Positions 46,183 through 59,839 of a DNA stretch of 64,000 nucleotides are shown here, one piece after another. The translations under genes and the position numbers were made by a program. Within the stretch, counting starts at the first letter, position 1; the number at the start of each line of letters is the position of its first letter. This stretch comes from Hyaloperonospora brassicae (taxonomy: Eukaryota > Oomycota > Peronosporomycetes > Peronosporales > Peronosporaceae). The stretch covers positions 434,001 to 498,000 of the forward strand of contig CANTFL010000106.1 of the NCBI GenBank assembly GCA_947650285.1, in the 5' to 3' direction. The notes under the pieces are model-generated. The model was not told the DNA's origin, did not search any database, and worked only from the letters and a program-made list of their open reading frames with translations.

Positions 46183-47756
46183 AAGGGAGGCCTATGTCTC
46201 TTTTACAATCTACACACTCTTCCGCATAACGTTGAACACATCGATACAGCCCTCTCCAGTGAAAGCTCGCCCAGATCCGCTGATAAGTTCGACCTATACC
46301 CTGATGATCGCCCTACAACCTATGTTAAGGTAATGTAAAAATATTACTGCAATAACTATGGAATCACCAATTGAACCAGCTCTACGCGATCTTTTAACTT
46401 TGTGGCTGATCTTGGACAAAGTAGGAATAGCCTGCCTTGGTCGACTTCGTATTTCGGTGTGATTAGCACACATATCATTGCATTTGCTGATGTAAACGTG
46501 ACTACGTCTCCATGTTAGATAAAGCTTCAAATTAGATATCAGAATATTTTCATCGTGCGCTTGCTTTAGAACTCGGTCTGTATCTGTTGTACGATCTACT
46601 CTTGGATAACTTGTGGTTAATGACGTCGTTGCGCATTGGCCGGATAATTGTGGCTACTTGCACCATTTAGCTCGTCTTGAGTGGTATCTGCAGCACGTCT
46701 AGTCGATCTAGGGTCACCAAATCTTGGAGATCTTTGTCATTAATTACTTTTTGACCCTTCTCTTGTGGTAGAGCTTCACTCAACAATCCTTCCGCGTTCG
46801 CGGTATAATCGAGTTTTACAGGTAGAAAATAATGCTGAGGTCAAGATTGGGGTTTCTTCATCGGTTAATGTCTCGGCCGTTCAGAGCCGGTCCCTTGGAA
46901 TATATCTCGTCACGCATTTATCTGATCACTGATTTCGAATATCCGCATATTGTCATCCGTTCCTTGGTCTGGTAAGTCATCAAATTTAAGCATAGAAGTC
47001 TTCCTCCAGACTATGCCTCGTTTCAGTAAATTTCATAGACGATTTTAGAAGTAGCGGCTACAACCTTCCATCTTAGCAATCTCTATACGATCTTGCATCA
47101 GGCTTTGCCGATCTCTTTAGTTTTGTAGACCCGTTAAAACTAGCCGCTTAGATATTATCCTCTTCTTCGACCGTAGATGAAGACACACTAATCGTTTTTC
47201 TTTGTTTTTTATGCAATCGCAATCAACATATTATCCACCTTTTCCCGAGGGGTTAAGCTAGCCTCCAGAGTTCTTGGTGTCTCATCTTCACCTTTGTCAC
47301 ATCGACGGCTCTCCAGTGTCCCGTCGGATAGAGATGCAGACCATCTGCCTTATATTTTATTAAGACTTGAAGATTAGAGCAACCATCAATGATTAAATAA
47401 CGAGTCAACTCGGTAATCTTACGAGAAACCAGCATGGTATAGCATATGTCCAGAATCCTTAACAATGCTAGTACTTCATTCTTCACCATGACATTAATAT
47501 CTTCGTTTGGCTATGGCGTGCGACTTCAAAGTTTGACCGGCCAGTATAAACCCTCGTGTTTCTTCAGCAATGCAGCCGACACGGCCCACATTCTGGCTTA
47601 AACCACAATCACCGGCGGTAGATCCGGATCAGAGAAATTTAGAATGGCTATGGCCACTATCTTATATTTTAAAAAAGTGAATGCGATCGTTGCTTTCTCC
47701 CAGCGACTACTACCTTCCGGATACTGATCACCCCCAGAAATTGAGTACAACCATTC

Positions 47757-47830
47757 AAGGCGGTACAATGGGATGGTCGCGGTGGTTCTGACCGGGAGGT
47801 TGCGGGTTCGAGTCCCGGTACATGTATAGC
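47757..47830 (+). ncRNA. tRNA-like / SINE-like fragment with A and B boxes
   Basis: TGGTCGCGGTGG at 47774-47785 resembles an A box and GGTTCGAGTCC at 47805-47815 is a good B box, 20 bases apart. A D-type stem GGTC/GACC and a T-type stem CGGG/CCCG can form, but there is no room for an anticodon arm and no acceptor stem. It is best read as a tRNA-derived repeat inserted in element C, not a tRNA gene. Confidence 0.4.
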
Positions 47831-48266
47831 TCCATCTAGGTTATCAACAAATGCAACGCCCCGCCACCGACTGGGCCCTAAAAGGGTCTCAGCCGGGAGA
47901 CAACGTAAAGCAAGCGTTTCAAAGGTACGCCATGGAGTCGCAAAATCCTGTAAGTGACTGATCGCAGGTATCTGCAAGTTAAGGACGGTAAGTGAAACTT
48001 CCTAAGAAGAAAGAATCGACGTAGAAATGAATACAGATCGCAATCTCTCTTTTTGGTTTTGCGGCAATTTTTGTCTGGCACAACAAACTCTACTGTCCTT
48101 GGGGTTTTATAGATTCGTCGAATCTATTTAAAATTGTCTTCGCGTAATTCAACAGTACTAAAGTATAAACCAAAAAGTTCTCGGTGAAAAGACTGTAATA
48201 GTTAAGTCTCCCCAGAAACAAAGGAATTGATCGTAGCGTATGAGGAAATGATACATGTAAGAATGA

Positions 48267-48521
48267 TTATAGATCATTTGAATCCGCACCCAACCCGACC
48301 ATTATTACTGGATGACCCAGGTATTTTATTTGGAGCCGTCCCCAGAAGCACTTAGCCAGAATGACAGATAAACTTGACCGATTATATACGTTCAGCAATC
48401 GTTCCACTTTGCGATAGATAGATTCCCACAATTTATCCGGTATCAGTATATCGTCGATACAGGACCTTCGACCAAGGCCCGACGCCTTCATGTCAGAAAT
48501 TGGGACCACATCTGTGAACAC
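48267..48521 (-). pseudogene. Element C reverse transcriptase palm
   Basis: RRSCIDDILIPDKLWESIY has the active-site pair DD (YxDD expected, here CIDD), followed by LLNVYNRSSLSVILAKCFWG and IKYLGHPVI, the usual gypsy RT order. Confidence 0.8.
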
Positions 48522-50277
48522 ATTGATCAGATCTGATGATCACAACGTGATGGTAGTCAGGCGTAACCAATCTTCAGAGACCTGTACGGTGCGTTGTCGA
48601 TCAGGCGTTGGTAAATGTGCGGCGCGTTTAAAAAGCCGAACGGCAGCCACAGCCATTCAAACAGGTCTGGTTTTTGTAATAAACGCAGAAAAATCTCTTG
48701 CTCGCTCCTTCATCTTCACCAACCAATATCCATTTGCCATATCCAAGGAACAATACCACACGGCCTAAATCATATCGTCGAGCAAATATCTGATCAACGG
48801 CATGGGATGCACCATCCGTCTTGTCCACTGATTCACTCGTTAATAAACAATACACAGTCAAGAATGTCTTCTCTATTCTGTATGATCACTATTATTGGTG
48901 ATTCCCACGGAAAAGTAGACAGGCGAATTATTTGCGCCGTCTATAATTCCTAGATAATACCAGGCAGCTTTTGCGAAACTTGATCCAACTGGTCAAACTC
49001 TTTGTGTGATCGGATCAGCATCTCCGACATTGGTATCACCCACTGCTCGTAGATCCGCAGGAGGCAAGGCAGTACCATATTCTAGTGGTAGATGGCGATT
49101 TGCACATACCAACTGCCGCAAGTTCTCTTAGTCATTCGAAAGTGACTCCTCTGGGTCCTTTACTTGAATGTCTTCGAGGTATATCTCGGTCGCAGGCGTT
49201 CCTACTTCCGGTAGGATCGCCAAGTCCTGATCGATATCTTCAGCGTACAACTCTTCACTTTCGTTACAATACGTCGACACGGTAGACGGTTCTGCACACG
49301 TGCTTTCCTTCACAATCGCCTTGACGTCATCCTGCTTCTTCAGTCTATCAGGCTTTATCTATAACTCATAATCTATGATCGCACTCCTATCTGTCTGACA
49401 GCTGGACTATCCTTGCAGCAAATTGTTCACACCTAGCTCGAGGCATTTACCGTTGACCGTCTTTACTTCAAAACTTGGCTCCTCATGCCGATCTCGCGAC
49501 TGATTGGACTTCATGCACCCTTGGATCGTAGATCTCGACGAAGACGCTTATGTTGATATATGTACATCTCCCTCGTGCTGCAAACACCGCTGCTCTCCGT
49601 CCTTTGCAATCATGGCAGATTTTTTTAGATTTTTTTTGTCCGTCACCATCTGTGATCGGGATCGCGTCTGATTAATTGGTAGATCATCTTTTTCCCCGAA
49701 CAAATTACTCGCAATCAATATTTCATGTCACGGTCGGCTATACCAATCTGGTAAATTTCATTGACCTGGTTTGCATGCGATCATCGATTAGCGTCTTGTC
49801 AGATTTCTGATTCGTCAGAAGTACCTTTATCTTTCGCGGGCCGTGTTTTGAAGCGGTATCATCGCTCTCATTCTTATCCACATCTTGAACCATATCCTCT
49901 TTGATATCGTTTCGGTCCGGTTGTAACTCGCCAGAGTTGCAGCCCTGTACTTTTCGTCTATCTTTTCTCTTTGTAGTCTTAAAATATTGCTCGGCGTAGG
50001 ATATGATAGCTGCTCAACTAATAGTCCTGCATACGCTTCTGGTAAAACTTCTTGCCGATCTGTTGTAGATTCGCACACTAGGGTTTGTCAATCGTTACAA
50101 CGTCGCGACTCCACACACACGTATCCTTACGATCGAGGTATCATGTTCGCTTTCATCCACAGTCCTAGCAGGGTTACCTAGCGTAAAATCATCCCGCGAT
50201 TACCTAATTTTGTAAGTTGTATAATATAATCCTGCCCGACTCGTTAATCACACTTGGTACCCACTCCACCATTCGTC

Positions 50278-50747
50278 TTACCCAAAGATTAGATCTTGGT
50301 GGAGCGACACTCTCTTCACTTCTGTTGATTTACCGACGGAGACCATCACATGCTGATCATACAGGTTGACCGCATCAATTGTTGATCTATAGAGTGGCTT
50401 AAGCCCCGCTAGACAGATGCACACTTCATCGGGTAGGCATATTTTTTCGACCGCTAGATCCAAGCGACCCCCGCCGGGACCATGAAGTACATGCCTGGAA
50501 TATCCTCTTGACCGACTTGATCACCGACTCATACGTCAAAATAATACACTTGTGAGTTGTCCAATGTTATCTCGATCTTCGTGCGCCCAATTGTCATGTA
50601 TACGTTTTCGCCTATGGCGACACATTCTTGAGTCTGGATTTCGTCGATCATGAATCCTACCTTACAAGCAGAGGTAGTATCGATGATCGACACTTCAGCA
50701 CCGAAATCAAACAGCATAGTGGCCTTCTCATTTATTGATCTTCCCAA
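50278..50747 (-). pseudogene. Element C aspartic protease
   Basis: MLFDFGAEVSIIDTT is the retropepsin active site (D-T-G expected, here D-F-G), followed by YMTIGRTKIEITLDNSQVYY. A second frame continues ICLPDEVCICLAGLKPLY. The changed active site and stops make it dead. Confidence 0.75.
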
Positions 50748-51721
50748 TTGCTTTCACCTGCTCGAACCTTTCTAATGGCATGATAATTACAATATACACG
50801 TGATTCTCCCGGTGCGAGATCAAGCTTTATCCTCACAGCTGATCGAGCGCACTAGTCAATTCTTTTCATTCTTGAGATCGTGGGAACACAAATTGAACCA
50901 TTACGTATATTAGCAATCATATCGTCCTGATCCTTTTTTATTGATATTTTAATTTTTTACCCAATGAATGCATTTATGCAGAGCCTAGAGCGCTCGAATC
51001 GTACCAGATTTCATCGTGAGGGACCCACAAGTTTAACATCTCCTCCGGCTCGGCCGGAAACATTTTTGAATGCTTGGTGAGCACAGATCACTTGCGCACT
51101 GAATTGTAGGAATTTTTACAAATAGCACTTGCCACTCTTATACAATTTACACAGCCCCCACGCGCGTTGAAATGCTTGTCCGATGTTATATTATTTGCGG
51201 CCGCACTTCTGGAATGTCAATAGCCTTTAGCATCCCCAATAATTATGCTTGATCGATCTACAGTGGGTGCACGCTTTTGGCCTTTCTCCGTGATAACGTA
51301 ACTCCACCCGATCAGCTTTCTGATGTGAAACATAATGATCGTTCTTTATCAATAATTATTGAAGGCGGTAGAAGCACAAATTTGAAGCAGGTCGACGTCA
51401 TCTTTCGATCTACTTAGATCAAACTCCGAACCACTGCGCTCGCCTTTCACCCTGAACGATCGCACAACTCGGGTTGAATTTGACGTTACCAGATCAGCGT
51501 GAGATTTTGATATAAATAAAAATATACCGGCCCCATCGGCGCCTTCGTATACCGGTTTTTCATTCGCTGACACGTCCGCAACATTTCCTCCATGTCTTCG
51601 GCCCCCGATAATTGCAGCAGTGCCAACTGAATTGCTAAATCACGATCGTCCAGAGTAGAAACTAAGCTTTTAAATGTTCACGTCGCGTAGCGTGTCTGCC
51701 ATCTCGGATCGCATCCTTAAC

Positions 51722-52448
51722 TCAAATCGCTTTCCTATTCAATCGGTGCAAATACTTAGGTGAGTTTTCGTTTGGTCGTTCGCGCTCATGATAATACTGT
51801 CTGGCACTCGACACACCATATCCTCCATATTGAGCCATGAAATCTACCAGCAGATATTTCCACGTTCGGCGGGTAGCACGACTCAGTTGGCTATGCCAAT
51901 TTAGCGCCGGTTCTGTAAGAAGATTATGAATACCAGGTATTTTTTTCATCTGGTTATGGTCCCGGAGGAACGCCGACTTAATATTACATTTCCAGTTCTA
52001 GTGCGATCTTCGTCTAAATCTCTGCCGTTAAACTCGTTCAGTTCGCCAATCACAGATAAACAAATGCGCTGAGGAGAAGGTGCTTGGTTTATTAAAAGTT
52101 GCACAGGCACTATTAATAGACATTTAAAGCCCTTCTGCTCCGACTTTTACTGGATATTACATCCGGGATCGCCGAAATAAGATCGACCTTGACGCGATCC
52201 GACCAATTAAATCTCGACATACGGACAATACGTTTCTCGTGATCTTGGCATCTTGTCCGCATGACTTTTATTGATCGCTTGACAGGCTTGAATTTGATGT
52301 CTATGCTCGAGGTTCTCCATAGTATTATCGATCTAGGATAGCAGTTGTCGTTGGATAGCTGATGCGTCATCTCCGGTGGCGCGTATAGCAGCCGGTCGGG
52401 GCCCGGCTTTGTTTCCATTAGCGTGATCAAGCAGATGAGCGATTCCAC
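51722..52448 (-). pseudogene. Element C gag
   Basis: Fragments WSDRVKVDLISAIPDVISS (about 52220-52150) and LLTEPALNWHSQLSRATRR with DFMAQYGG and ARQYYHERERPNENSP (51949-51722) match a gypsy capsid. Several frame changes are present. Decayed gag continues upstream to 53338. Confidence 0.65.
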
Positions 52449-53338
52449 TGGAGCCTAGCCACATTCGCTTCATATAGATCATGTCATATAAATCGATCTC
52501 GGATTATGCTGAGGCATACTGCGATGATCAGGTGTGGTATGCGCTCGGTATGTCCGTGATCGCGGTAATTACTTGATCTTCGGTCTTAGCTTTGTCTGTA
52601 AGAGGAATTAGCTTCTCATGTAGCGTTTGGCATGCGCAGGTGCCTGGACTTGATCGTACTCCAAGAGTTTATGTACATCGAACATCTCTGCTGCGACTCT
52701 AACTTCATGCAACATTTGCATGATCCGGTAGATAATGTCCAGTATGTTCGGTGCTGGGTCGATATTTGACCTTAAATCTCGTCGATTAGCTTTGGCTCCA
52801 GCACTTGAAGTACTGAGTCACGGTATAGTACATTATCATACATCTACCACTCGTACGCCTTGGACAGCTCTTCATATTGATATCGTTCCATCCTATTTCA
52901 TCTCCCACGAACTTAATCGATTTCGAGATTGATTTTTGAGCCTGATTGCATCGGTCGTCTTCAGTCCGTGTCTTCTCCACCCCCGTCATCCTCGATTTTT
53001 TTTCTCTAGATTACGATTGTGGCCTTAGATGAATTTTGCTTAGTTTCAATCAATGAGCTTCTTACCCCGCCAATAATAATTGTAGCAAGATCCGCGGTCG
53101 GTCCTGAAGGGACCTCAGAGGAGTTCGAAAAATTTCTTTCCAATCGAGCGATCAGATTTACCCTTGTAATCTCTCGTCACAAGAGCCTCTTTCGGAACTC
53201 CAAGGAATAAAGAATCTTTTATACTCATCCGTCGTGGTGTCTCCTTTTTTTCAATCCCAGGTTTTGTCTTCATCTCCAAATATATATTCCCGTGATCCAC
53301 GGTAAAATTGATAATTCGACTTTAAGCACGCGCACCAT

Positions 53339-53871
53339 TGTGGTAGAGTGGTGATCAAAAACGACCTTGTGATCCCGGATAGCCGCTGGCGCCCAGACGA
53401 CCGACTTTTGGAGGGGTGATCCGTTTCCATGCTCTTGATAGCCTTCCTCGTTTGTGTACCCGTTGGTAGGGCGGGTTGAACTCCTTTGATGGACTCGTGT
53501 CGATGAATGAATTGAACGTGTTTATGATAAAGCCGAGGTTCGATCTGGGTGTGATATTCTTTATACCGCGATCTGGGATTAGTGTGATCACGTAGCGCCC
53601 GTCACGGGATCATTTGTATACTTGTAGGGTGCTCGGTATGAGTCACCCTGATCTGTAACAGGTCGTCTTATACAAAATATAGACATTGGTTCGCGAGCCT
53701 TCTGACCACTTGAGCCATCTCACGATCTTACGTCGTTCCGTACAAAGGATTTCCTGCGTCCAATCGCAGTTTTAGGGGGTGAGAGTCCTTTACGCACCTG
53801 TCCAAACAATACAGGTGAGATTCTTTTGCAGGTGTAGCGTAATCTGTGACGTCGGGTGGCCAAACAATACA
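53339..53871 (+). repeat. 5' LTR of element B
   Basis: 533 bases, starting TGTGGTAGAG and ending CA. It is an inverted copy of 30893-31424. The pentamer before it is ACCAT. Confidence 0.85.
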
Positions 53872-53960
53872 GCCCGAAAAAGATATCTGTGTTGTATAGC
53901 ATTATTTTGACAATCGATATCTTTATGGGGGTGAGGGAACAAAGATACGGCAACGCAAGG

Positions 53961-56900
53961 ATGGCGACTAAAATATCGGCGACCCATGTGTCGGCGACTC
54001 AAGTGTCGACGAACTCTGTTTACAGTGCAGAATGCGACAAGGTCGAGCGACAGATTCATCACTTTATTTGTAAAAGAACTAGGGAAGGACATAGTTTCAT
54101 TCAAAATGGCACGGCGATATAGCAAAATAGACAAACTAATACAGTGCAGAATTTCTAAGTACGAGCCACGCGTACACTTGAGGTAAGTATCTGCGTGGGA
54201 TAGATTATAACTGCCGTCTAACCTCAAGAGGAAAAGCTTGTAGAGGTATCGACTGCAGCGCCAAGAGTTAAGGAACTCCCAAGTTGAGCAGCGCTCGCTA
54301 CTAGCGAAAGAAGGAGTCTCGTCGTCGACGAGCCGGTAAACCTCAGCAAAGGGACCGTTGTGAGTCTCGTCAACGACGAGCCGGAGAGCCTTAAGGGAAG
54401 ACCCCGTGTTCCAAAGACTTGTCTGAGTGACGAGCCGGTGAGCCTCAGCCGAGGGCACCGTAATTCTTCTATTGGGGTGTACACTGCGCCCGGTAACCTG
54501 TAAAAAAACGCGAAATGTGTCAGCTTCGACCCGTTGGTGTGAAGTCACAAGAAGAGGGATGTTTAGAGGCTGCTGAGCTAGGGCAGGCTTCTGGAGGATT
54601 GGTTGTACGGAAATAGTTAGTCGAAAGCCACAACTGAATCGAAAGGGGAGAACCACGTAGAAATTTATCCTAGCGTACCAGCCCGTTGCGCCATTTTAAT
54701 TCGGCAATGGATGTGTTTGTACGTTGAGAATGTTAGTGAACAGATCTGACTAAGTGCTATACCGTAACTAGTGCCACATGTCAGGATTTCAAAGTGTGAA
54801 ATTGTATAGCAGCTAAAAAGCACTAAACTACGAGTGAAATTGTCACCTATTCAAATATTATAAGTGGCGGGACTTCAGCGACTATTGGAAGATAGTCGCG
54901 CGCTGTGTTAGGCCAGGCAATAAAGAATGACACCGAATTGAAGGTGGAAGTGAAGCAAAACCCGAAAACCCGAAATCGACGGATTAGAAGGGGATAAACA
55001 TGAGAAGGAGGAACAAGATGGAAGAGATGGGTTCAACTGCGGAGGAGTCCTCGAGGAGAGTAAAGTAAAGACCGTGCCGCACTCGAGGCGTGTGAGTCAC
55101 GTGCTAATAATGAAAGGAAAACACGCACAAGCGGTATGGAAATTTGTTTACGATAAGTAAGGAAAGAGCGATAACGCCGTACTGAGGCTAGGTGTACGAG
55201 ATTTTCAACTGGCCATCTTATGGACGTTAAGAGGATCTATTCCGTTAAGAGAACACTATTGTCCATTGAATTGCTGTGAGACGAAGGAGAGCAAGTGGGT
55301 CAAGCAGTTCGACATAAGACTGTCTACTTAAGCAAAATGGTCGGACCTCAGTACCATGCTCAACATAACCTGCACCGTTTTAAGCATTAGGGCACTCTCG
55401 GCGTATACTGTCGACCTCTTGCGCGTGATAAGATACGAATGAAAGGCGTCACAGGACCTCAAGCTACCTAAGACAACTTTTGACTCATGGTAGGTTGACC
55501 AAGAGATGAAGGAATAGAAAGCCAAGCTTAGGGATGCGTTGAAACCGATGCGATCCCAAGCGCTGACATGACGATGCAACAGCTGTAAGAGGACATCTCT
55601 TTGGAGAAAGGGGAGGCGCCGACACCATAGCGTATGAGTCAAAATCAAGGGCTAGCGAGACTCAAACGTGGAAAAATAATTACAGAATTGAGCAGGATGA
55701 AAAAAATCCAATGGGATTTCACGAGTAAAGAGATCTCTTTGCGTGGAAGACGGCGACATGGAGACGCCAAGGTCTTCTCCGCCGACGAGGATGAAGAACT
55801 CTCTAATGAGAGGGAAGATGGTCGAAGGTCCTACGACGACGACCATGATGATGATGAGGGTTCTACTTGACAACATTGTGGATGCATTTCGACGAACAAA
55901 TGCAATTGTCGTTTGAGCTTTGACGGATCCTTGAGTGAACGAGGACAAAGACTCGAGAAACGGACGCACGCACGGCTGGAAAAGATCGCCAACTTTAACG
56001 GAAGAAAATGTAGGCCTGATAAAGCTCTCTCGTGGATCAAGACGTTCAGTTACGAAATGAAAGGAACGTGAAAAACCCAGAATGACTAGTGTTAGACATT
56101 AACGTTCAGCCCAGGAAGAGCGGCCAAGAGTTGGTACCGATAATTGTCGAAGGAATTAACAGACATGAAATTTGCTCAGAAGGGCGTTTTTGGAGTACTA
56201 CTGTTCACATTACGGTCGGTAGGCAAGGTCTTGATATTACTCGGCGAAACGTCAGAAATATGAACATGTGTGCGACTTCCTCCTCCGCCTTAATGGATAT
56301 GCACGAGAAGCGTAGAATCGATACGAGAAAGGTGGAGCAGAGTCTGAAGATCATGTAAATTACTTCTTACTTAGTTGTGGATACTTTTACTGAATAGATT
56401 CTATCTACTCGCAATTACTAGGGGATATACATCGAGTGGAGCAAAGTAAAATTAAACAACTAATAGGGGAGAAGAGAAAGAAGCAGCGAGATTGAAATCG
56501 AATCAGTTGATTGTCTGATCTTCATAGATACGAGCCCCGAATATATCGCCGCAGAGACAGTCAAAATGACAGCACTCGTCGGTCAGAGAGCCGACGAACA
56601 AGCATAAAAAATGATCATCGAAAAAATTGGGAAAACGTGACGAAAAACGTTCTTTAGCAGAGACAGATAACCTCGGCGCTACGGAATGAAAGTCCGATAT
56701 TATAACTATATTAGCCGCCGTATCACCATCTTGTCAGCGACTTCAACCAATTTACAGGCTGTAGTTAAACAGCTGAGACCATGACAACACGCCGACAAGT
56801 ACGATTCGCAAGATAATTAAGGCGACTATGACTTCTCGATAGACAACGAATTAGACACTAACACCGACTATAGTTAAGTAGGAAAAGAATCAAATGAGGT

Positions 56901-57180
56901 GACGTTATCTGCAGAATCGGGCGAGTCAGTAAGATCTGGTCCCGACTCTATAATTCGGGCGCGCATCCGAGCTGATCATAGTAGACGATCCGACGAAAGG
57001 GATCAAGTTAATCAGCGTCACCGACAAGACCACTCGAGAGAAAGCCGACCATGGGCTCGCTGTTGTGTGTGTGGTTCAGCAGATCACTACGCATAATTTG
57101 GTGCAGACGCCGTTGCAAGTTCTGCAAACAAAGTAATTGACGCAGGACAATGTAAATTGTTAACGGAGTTTGAAAGGATG
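53961..57180 (+). pseudogene. Element B gag with zinc knuckles
   Basis: Starts MATKISATHVSATQVSTNSV at 53961, 90 bases after the LTR. A Glu/Val/Ser-rich leader contains imperfect repeats (54302-54470). The nucleocapsid end reads CCVCGSADHYA near 57058, with a second cysteine cluster (RRCKFCKQ) in another frame, then DAGQCKLLTEFE. Many stops are present. The long - strand ORF over 53790-54656 is a shadow of this leader. Confidence 0.65.
54302..54470 (+). repeat. Imperfect tandem repeat in element B gag leader
   Basis: Three units of about 50-60 bases, each with the core GACGAGCCGG (near 54325, 54376 and 54431), encoding (N/D)DEP.(N/S)L(S/K)-type repeats. Confidence 0.65.
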
Positions 57181-57599
57181 ACAAAGTAATCGAAGTCATC
57201 GATTGATCGAATATCTGTGATTGGAAAACGCCAGCATATATATATGCAAGGCCGTTATAAAGAGAGGCTCGCGGACTTTGACTGGGTCAAGAAACAACAG
57301 TCGCCACAGTTAGTGGAACCAGCAGTCCACGCGAAGTACGTGTTGAAATTTTCTAAAGAAACAAGAAGGCTAGGCAATGAATTTTTTGAAAGGTAAATGT
57401 ATGAAGGATCAACTAGAGTCGTCTACAACCGACGATTGTGTTTATGGCGATATATCGATGGCTCGGTGAATGCATCTTTCTTAATCATGGCGATAGATGG
57501 AATTAGACAAGAAGTTTAAGTTGTTACGAAAAGGAGCGACTAGGATGGCGGTCCTCCAGGAAATTGGGTCGGATCTCGAATAGTAGAGCCTTTTCAACA

Positions 57600-57930
57600 G
57601 AAGCAGTAAATGATGAACGGACTAAGTTACTGCTTGAAACCGGCGCTAACATCTCGGCGATCAGTGTGTATTTTGCTTAAAACGTTTAGTAAAGGGATAC
57701 ATGAGCACGTACAAGCAGATTGACGTTTAAAGGAACCGGAATGTCAACGATGGTAAAGACGTCAAAGGTTTTCAGTCATAATAACTCTTGAGTGGAAGGT
57801 GGTCTATAAATTTAAAGTATGGGTCATGCCTCATCACGCGAGGGCAGATATTTTTTCCAAAACAGATTTTATAATACCGGCTGAAGTCGGTCGAGACCTC
57901 TTTAATTCAACAGCCAAGTTACGCGATAAA
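57600..57930 (+). pseudogene. Element B protease
   Basis: LLETGANISAIS (about 57628) is the retropepsin active-site region with Asp replaced by Glu. Downstream pieces VVYKFKVWVM and VGRDLFNSTAKLRDKLVV follow the expected order. Confidence 0.55.
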
Positions 57931-59839
57931 TTGGTTGTTCCACTGATCAAGTCGGTGAAATAGTTCCACAAACACGGGTGGGAATGGAGTCACAGAAGGA
58001 CCCTGTGATACAATCAGCGTCGATCAACGTGTATCTAAGGTATCATCTGCAGCTTCAGCAACCACCTTGATCCACGCATAAATCATGGGTTTGTCAATCA
58101 CCCGCACTACGACCCACATTTATATAAAATAGGAAAGAAAAAGTGACGACGATCAGATTGACCAATCTTGCACCGCGGGTAACTTCATATCCGGCACATT
58201 TCCAGATAGTCGTGTAGTTCCACACGGCTTACTACCAGGAGATGAAGAGTATATACGCGTGGATTCGTCAAGTAAAGAGATTGGTCAGTGCTGGAATACG
58301 AACAGGTCTCAGACAAAAAATTGGTTACAGAATGAAAATAGTTTACTGGAACGGATGTCCTGACAAACACAGGCTGTGAAACGACCAATTTATTCACTAC
58401 CACGTGCCATGTTTCATCGAGATATAACAACTATGGGTACACAATTTCCGATTAACAAATAAAATCGTCCCCTAGAGAGTGAAGATAATGTGAGAAGACG
58501 ACAAGCTCAATGTGTTTTTTACAGGGCTGACGGGGAGTGAATCGAAAAGATGAAATATTCAGCTCGCTGATAATCATTTAAAGCTGCCACGCATGTCAAT
58601 AATTACGACATAGGCATCTGCAAGACATCAAGCTACTCGACGAAGGCCACAACGGCGTAATCGGAGCTAGGAAAGACGCGCTACTGATCACGAAGCTACC
58701 CCACTGGTCAGATAATATCTCATGACAGCAAAGTACTAGACGAGGGCTAATCTGTGCGTCATTTGGATCAGATACATTGTCACGAAAAAGAGGATTACCC
58801 CGTCGATTAACTCGACAAACGGTTCTAGTGTTTCCTAGAAGATTCGAACGTGAAACGACGGGATTAGATTTGTCGGCTGCGTCGATGGAAGGTCCTACTT
58901 TTAGCATACATTTAGTAGATACACCATGGTGGAATACGCCCGCGAGCTCGCATTTCTGCCGGAACTTCTAAATTGACCCCAACACAGTTAAACAATGGCG
59001 GAGGGAATGTTGTATTATCGGCTCATGTTGAATGACAATAAGTCAAAAGTTTTCCTGCATTGATGAAAAATAGGCAGACCATGATTTCGAATGGAATTGC
59101 GCTACCATATCCAGAGTAAGCGGTATATTGCGACATTGATGTGTAAATACACAATATTATATATAGTAACGGGATCGACGTGTACCGCTCCGACACCTGA
59201 CAAAGCTGTATGTATTCCGAAAGGGATTGCTACCGGCACAGCCTTTATGTTCTCACATAGTCCATAGGCCACACCGATTGCAATTGTTTCTACGAATAAT
59301 GGCGTGGGCATACGTTTTTGTATTGACCACAAGATGGCCAATTCTGTAAAGGTGGGCATGGAATATGCAATGTCTTTGCTGGACGATCTACTTACGAAAC
59401 TAAAAGGTTATCAATAGACTTGCTCCTTGGATGCTAGTAGGTTTTGAGCGATAGCGAAGACGGAAATAGCGAAACATATATCAGATTTCATGTGATCTTT
59501 ATGGCATTTGAAATGGATACGGAGACCATTTCGATTACAGAAAGCTACGATGGTCTATCAGCGGTTTATTGAAAAAGCATTGTGGGGCTACGCTTATCTT
59601 AAAGAGGCTGGAGTAAGTTTTCAGAGAAGGTGCAAAACGTGGAGAAAGAAGCAGTGAATAAACAATCGATGATATTACCAGGATTGCATATGTGCGTCCG
59701 GCACACACACTTTTTCTCTACGTTCGAAGCGGATTACTAGACCAACTCGGACACTGACGCAGCTCAACGAATAGTCAACGACCCTGAGAAAAACATGTTA
59801 TTAACCGGTGAGTCCGACTAATCGACACTTGCACCGGTG

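Larger units (their letters stand above)
45040..53338 (-). mobile_element. Decayed Ty3/gypsy element C
   Basis: Order on - is gag (52448-51722), protease (50747-50278), RT (48521-48267), integrase core (46182-45964) and integrase C-terminus (45452-45114). All parts carry stops and frame changes, so it is old. Its 5' end is interrupted at 53338 by element B. No chromodomain or 3' LTR was found after 45114. Regions between the named domains hold unrecognised decayed pol. Confidence 0.8.

Noticed and set aside
47757..47830. Functional tRNA gene
   Set aside because: No anticodon arm and no acceptor stem.
53386..53402. TGGCGCCCAG-like primer-binding site
   Set aside because: It lies inside the sequence shared by both LTR copies, so it cannot be downstream of the LTR.
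53790..54656. 288-codon ORF on the - strand
   Set aside because: It is the shadow of element B's repeated gag leader, overlaps the LTR end and has no domain.
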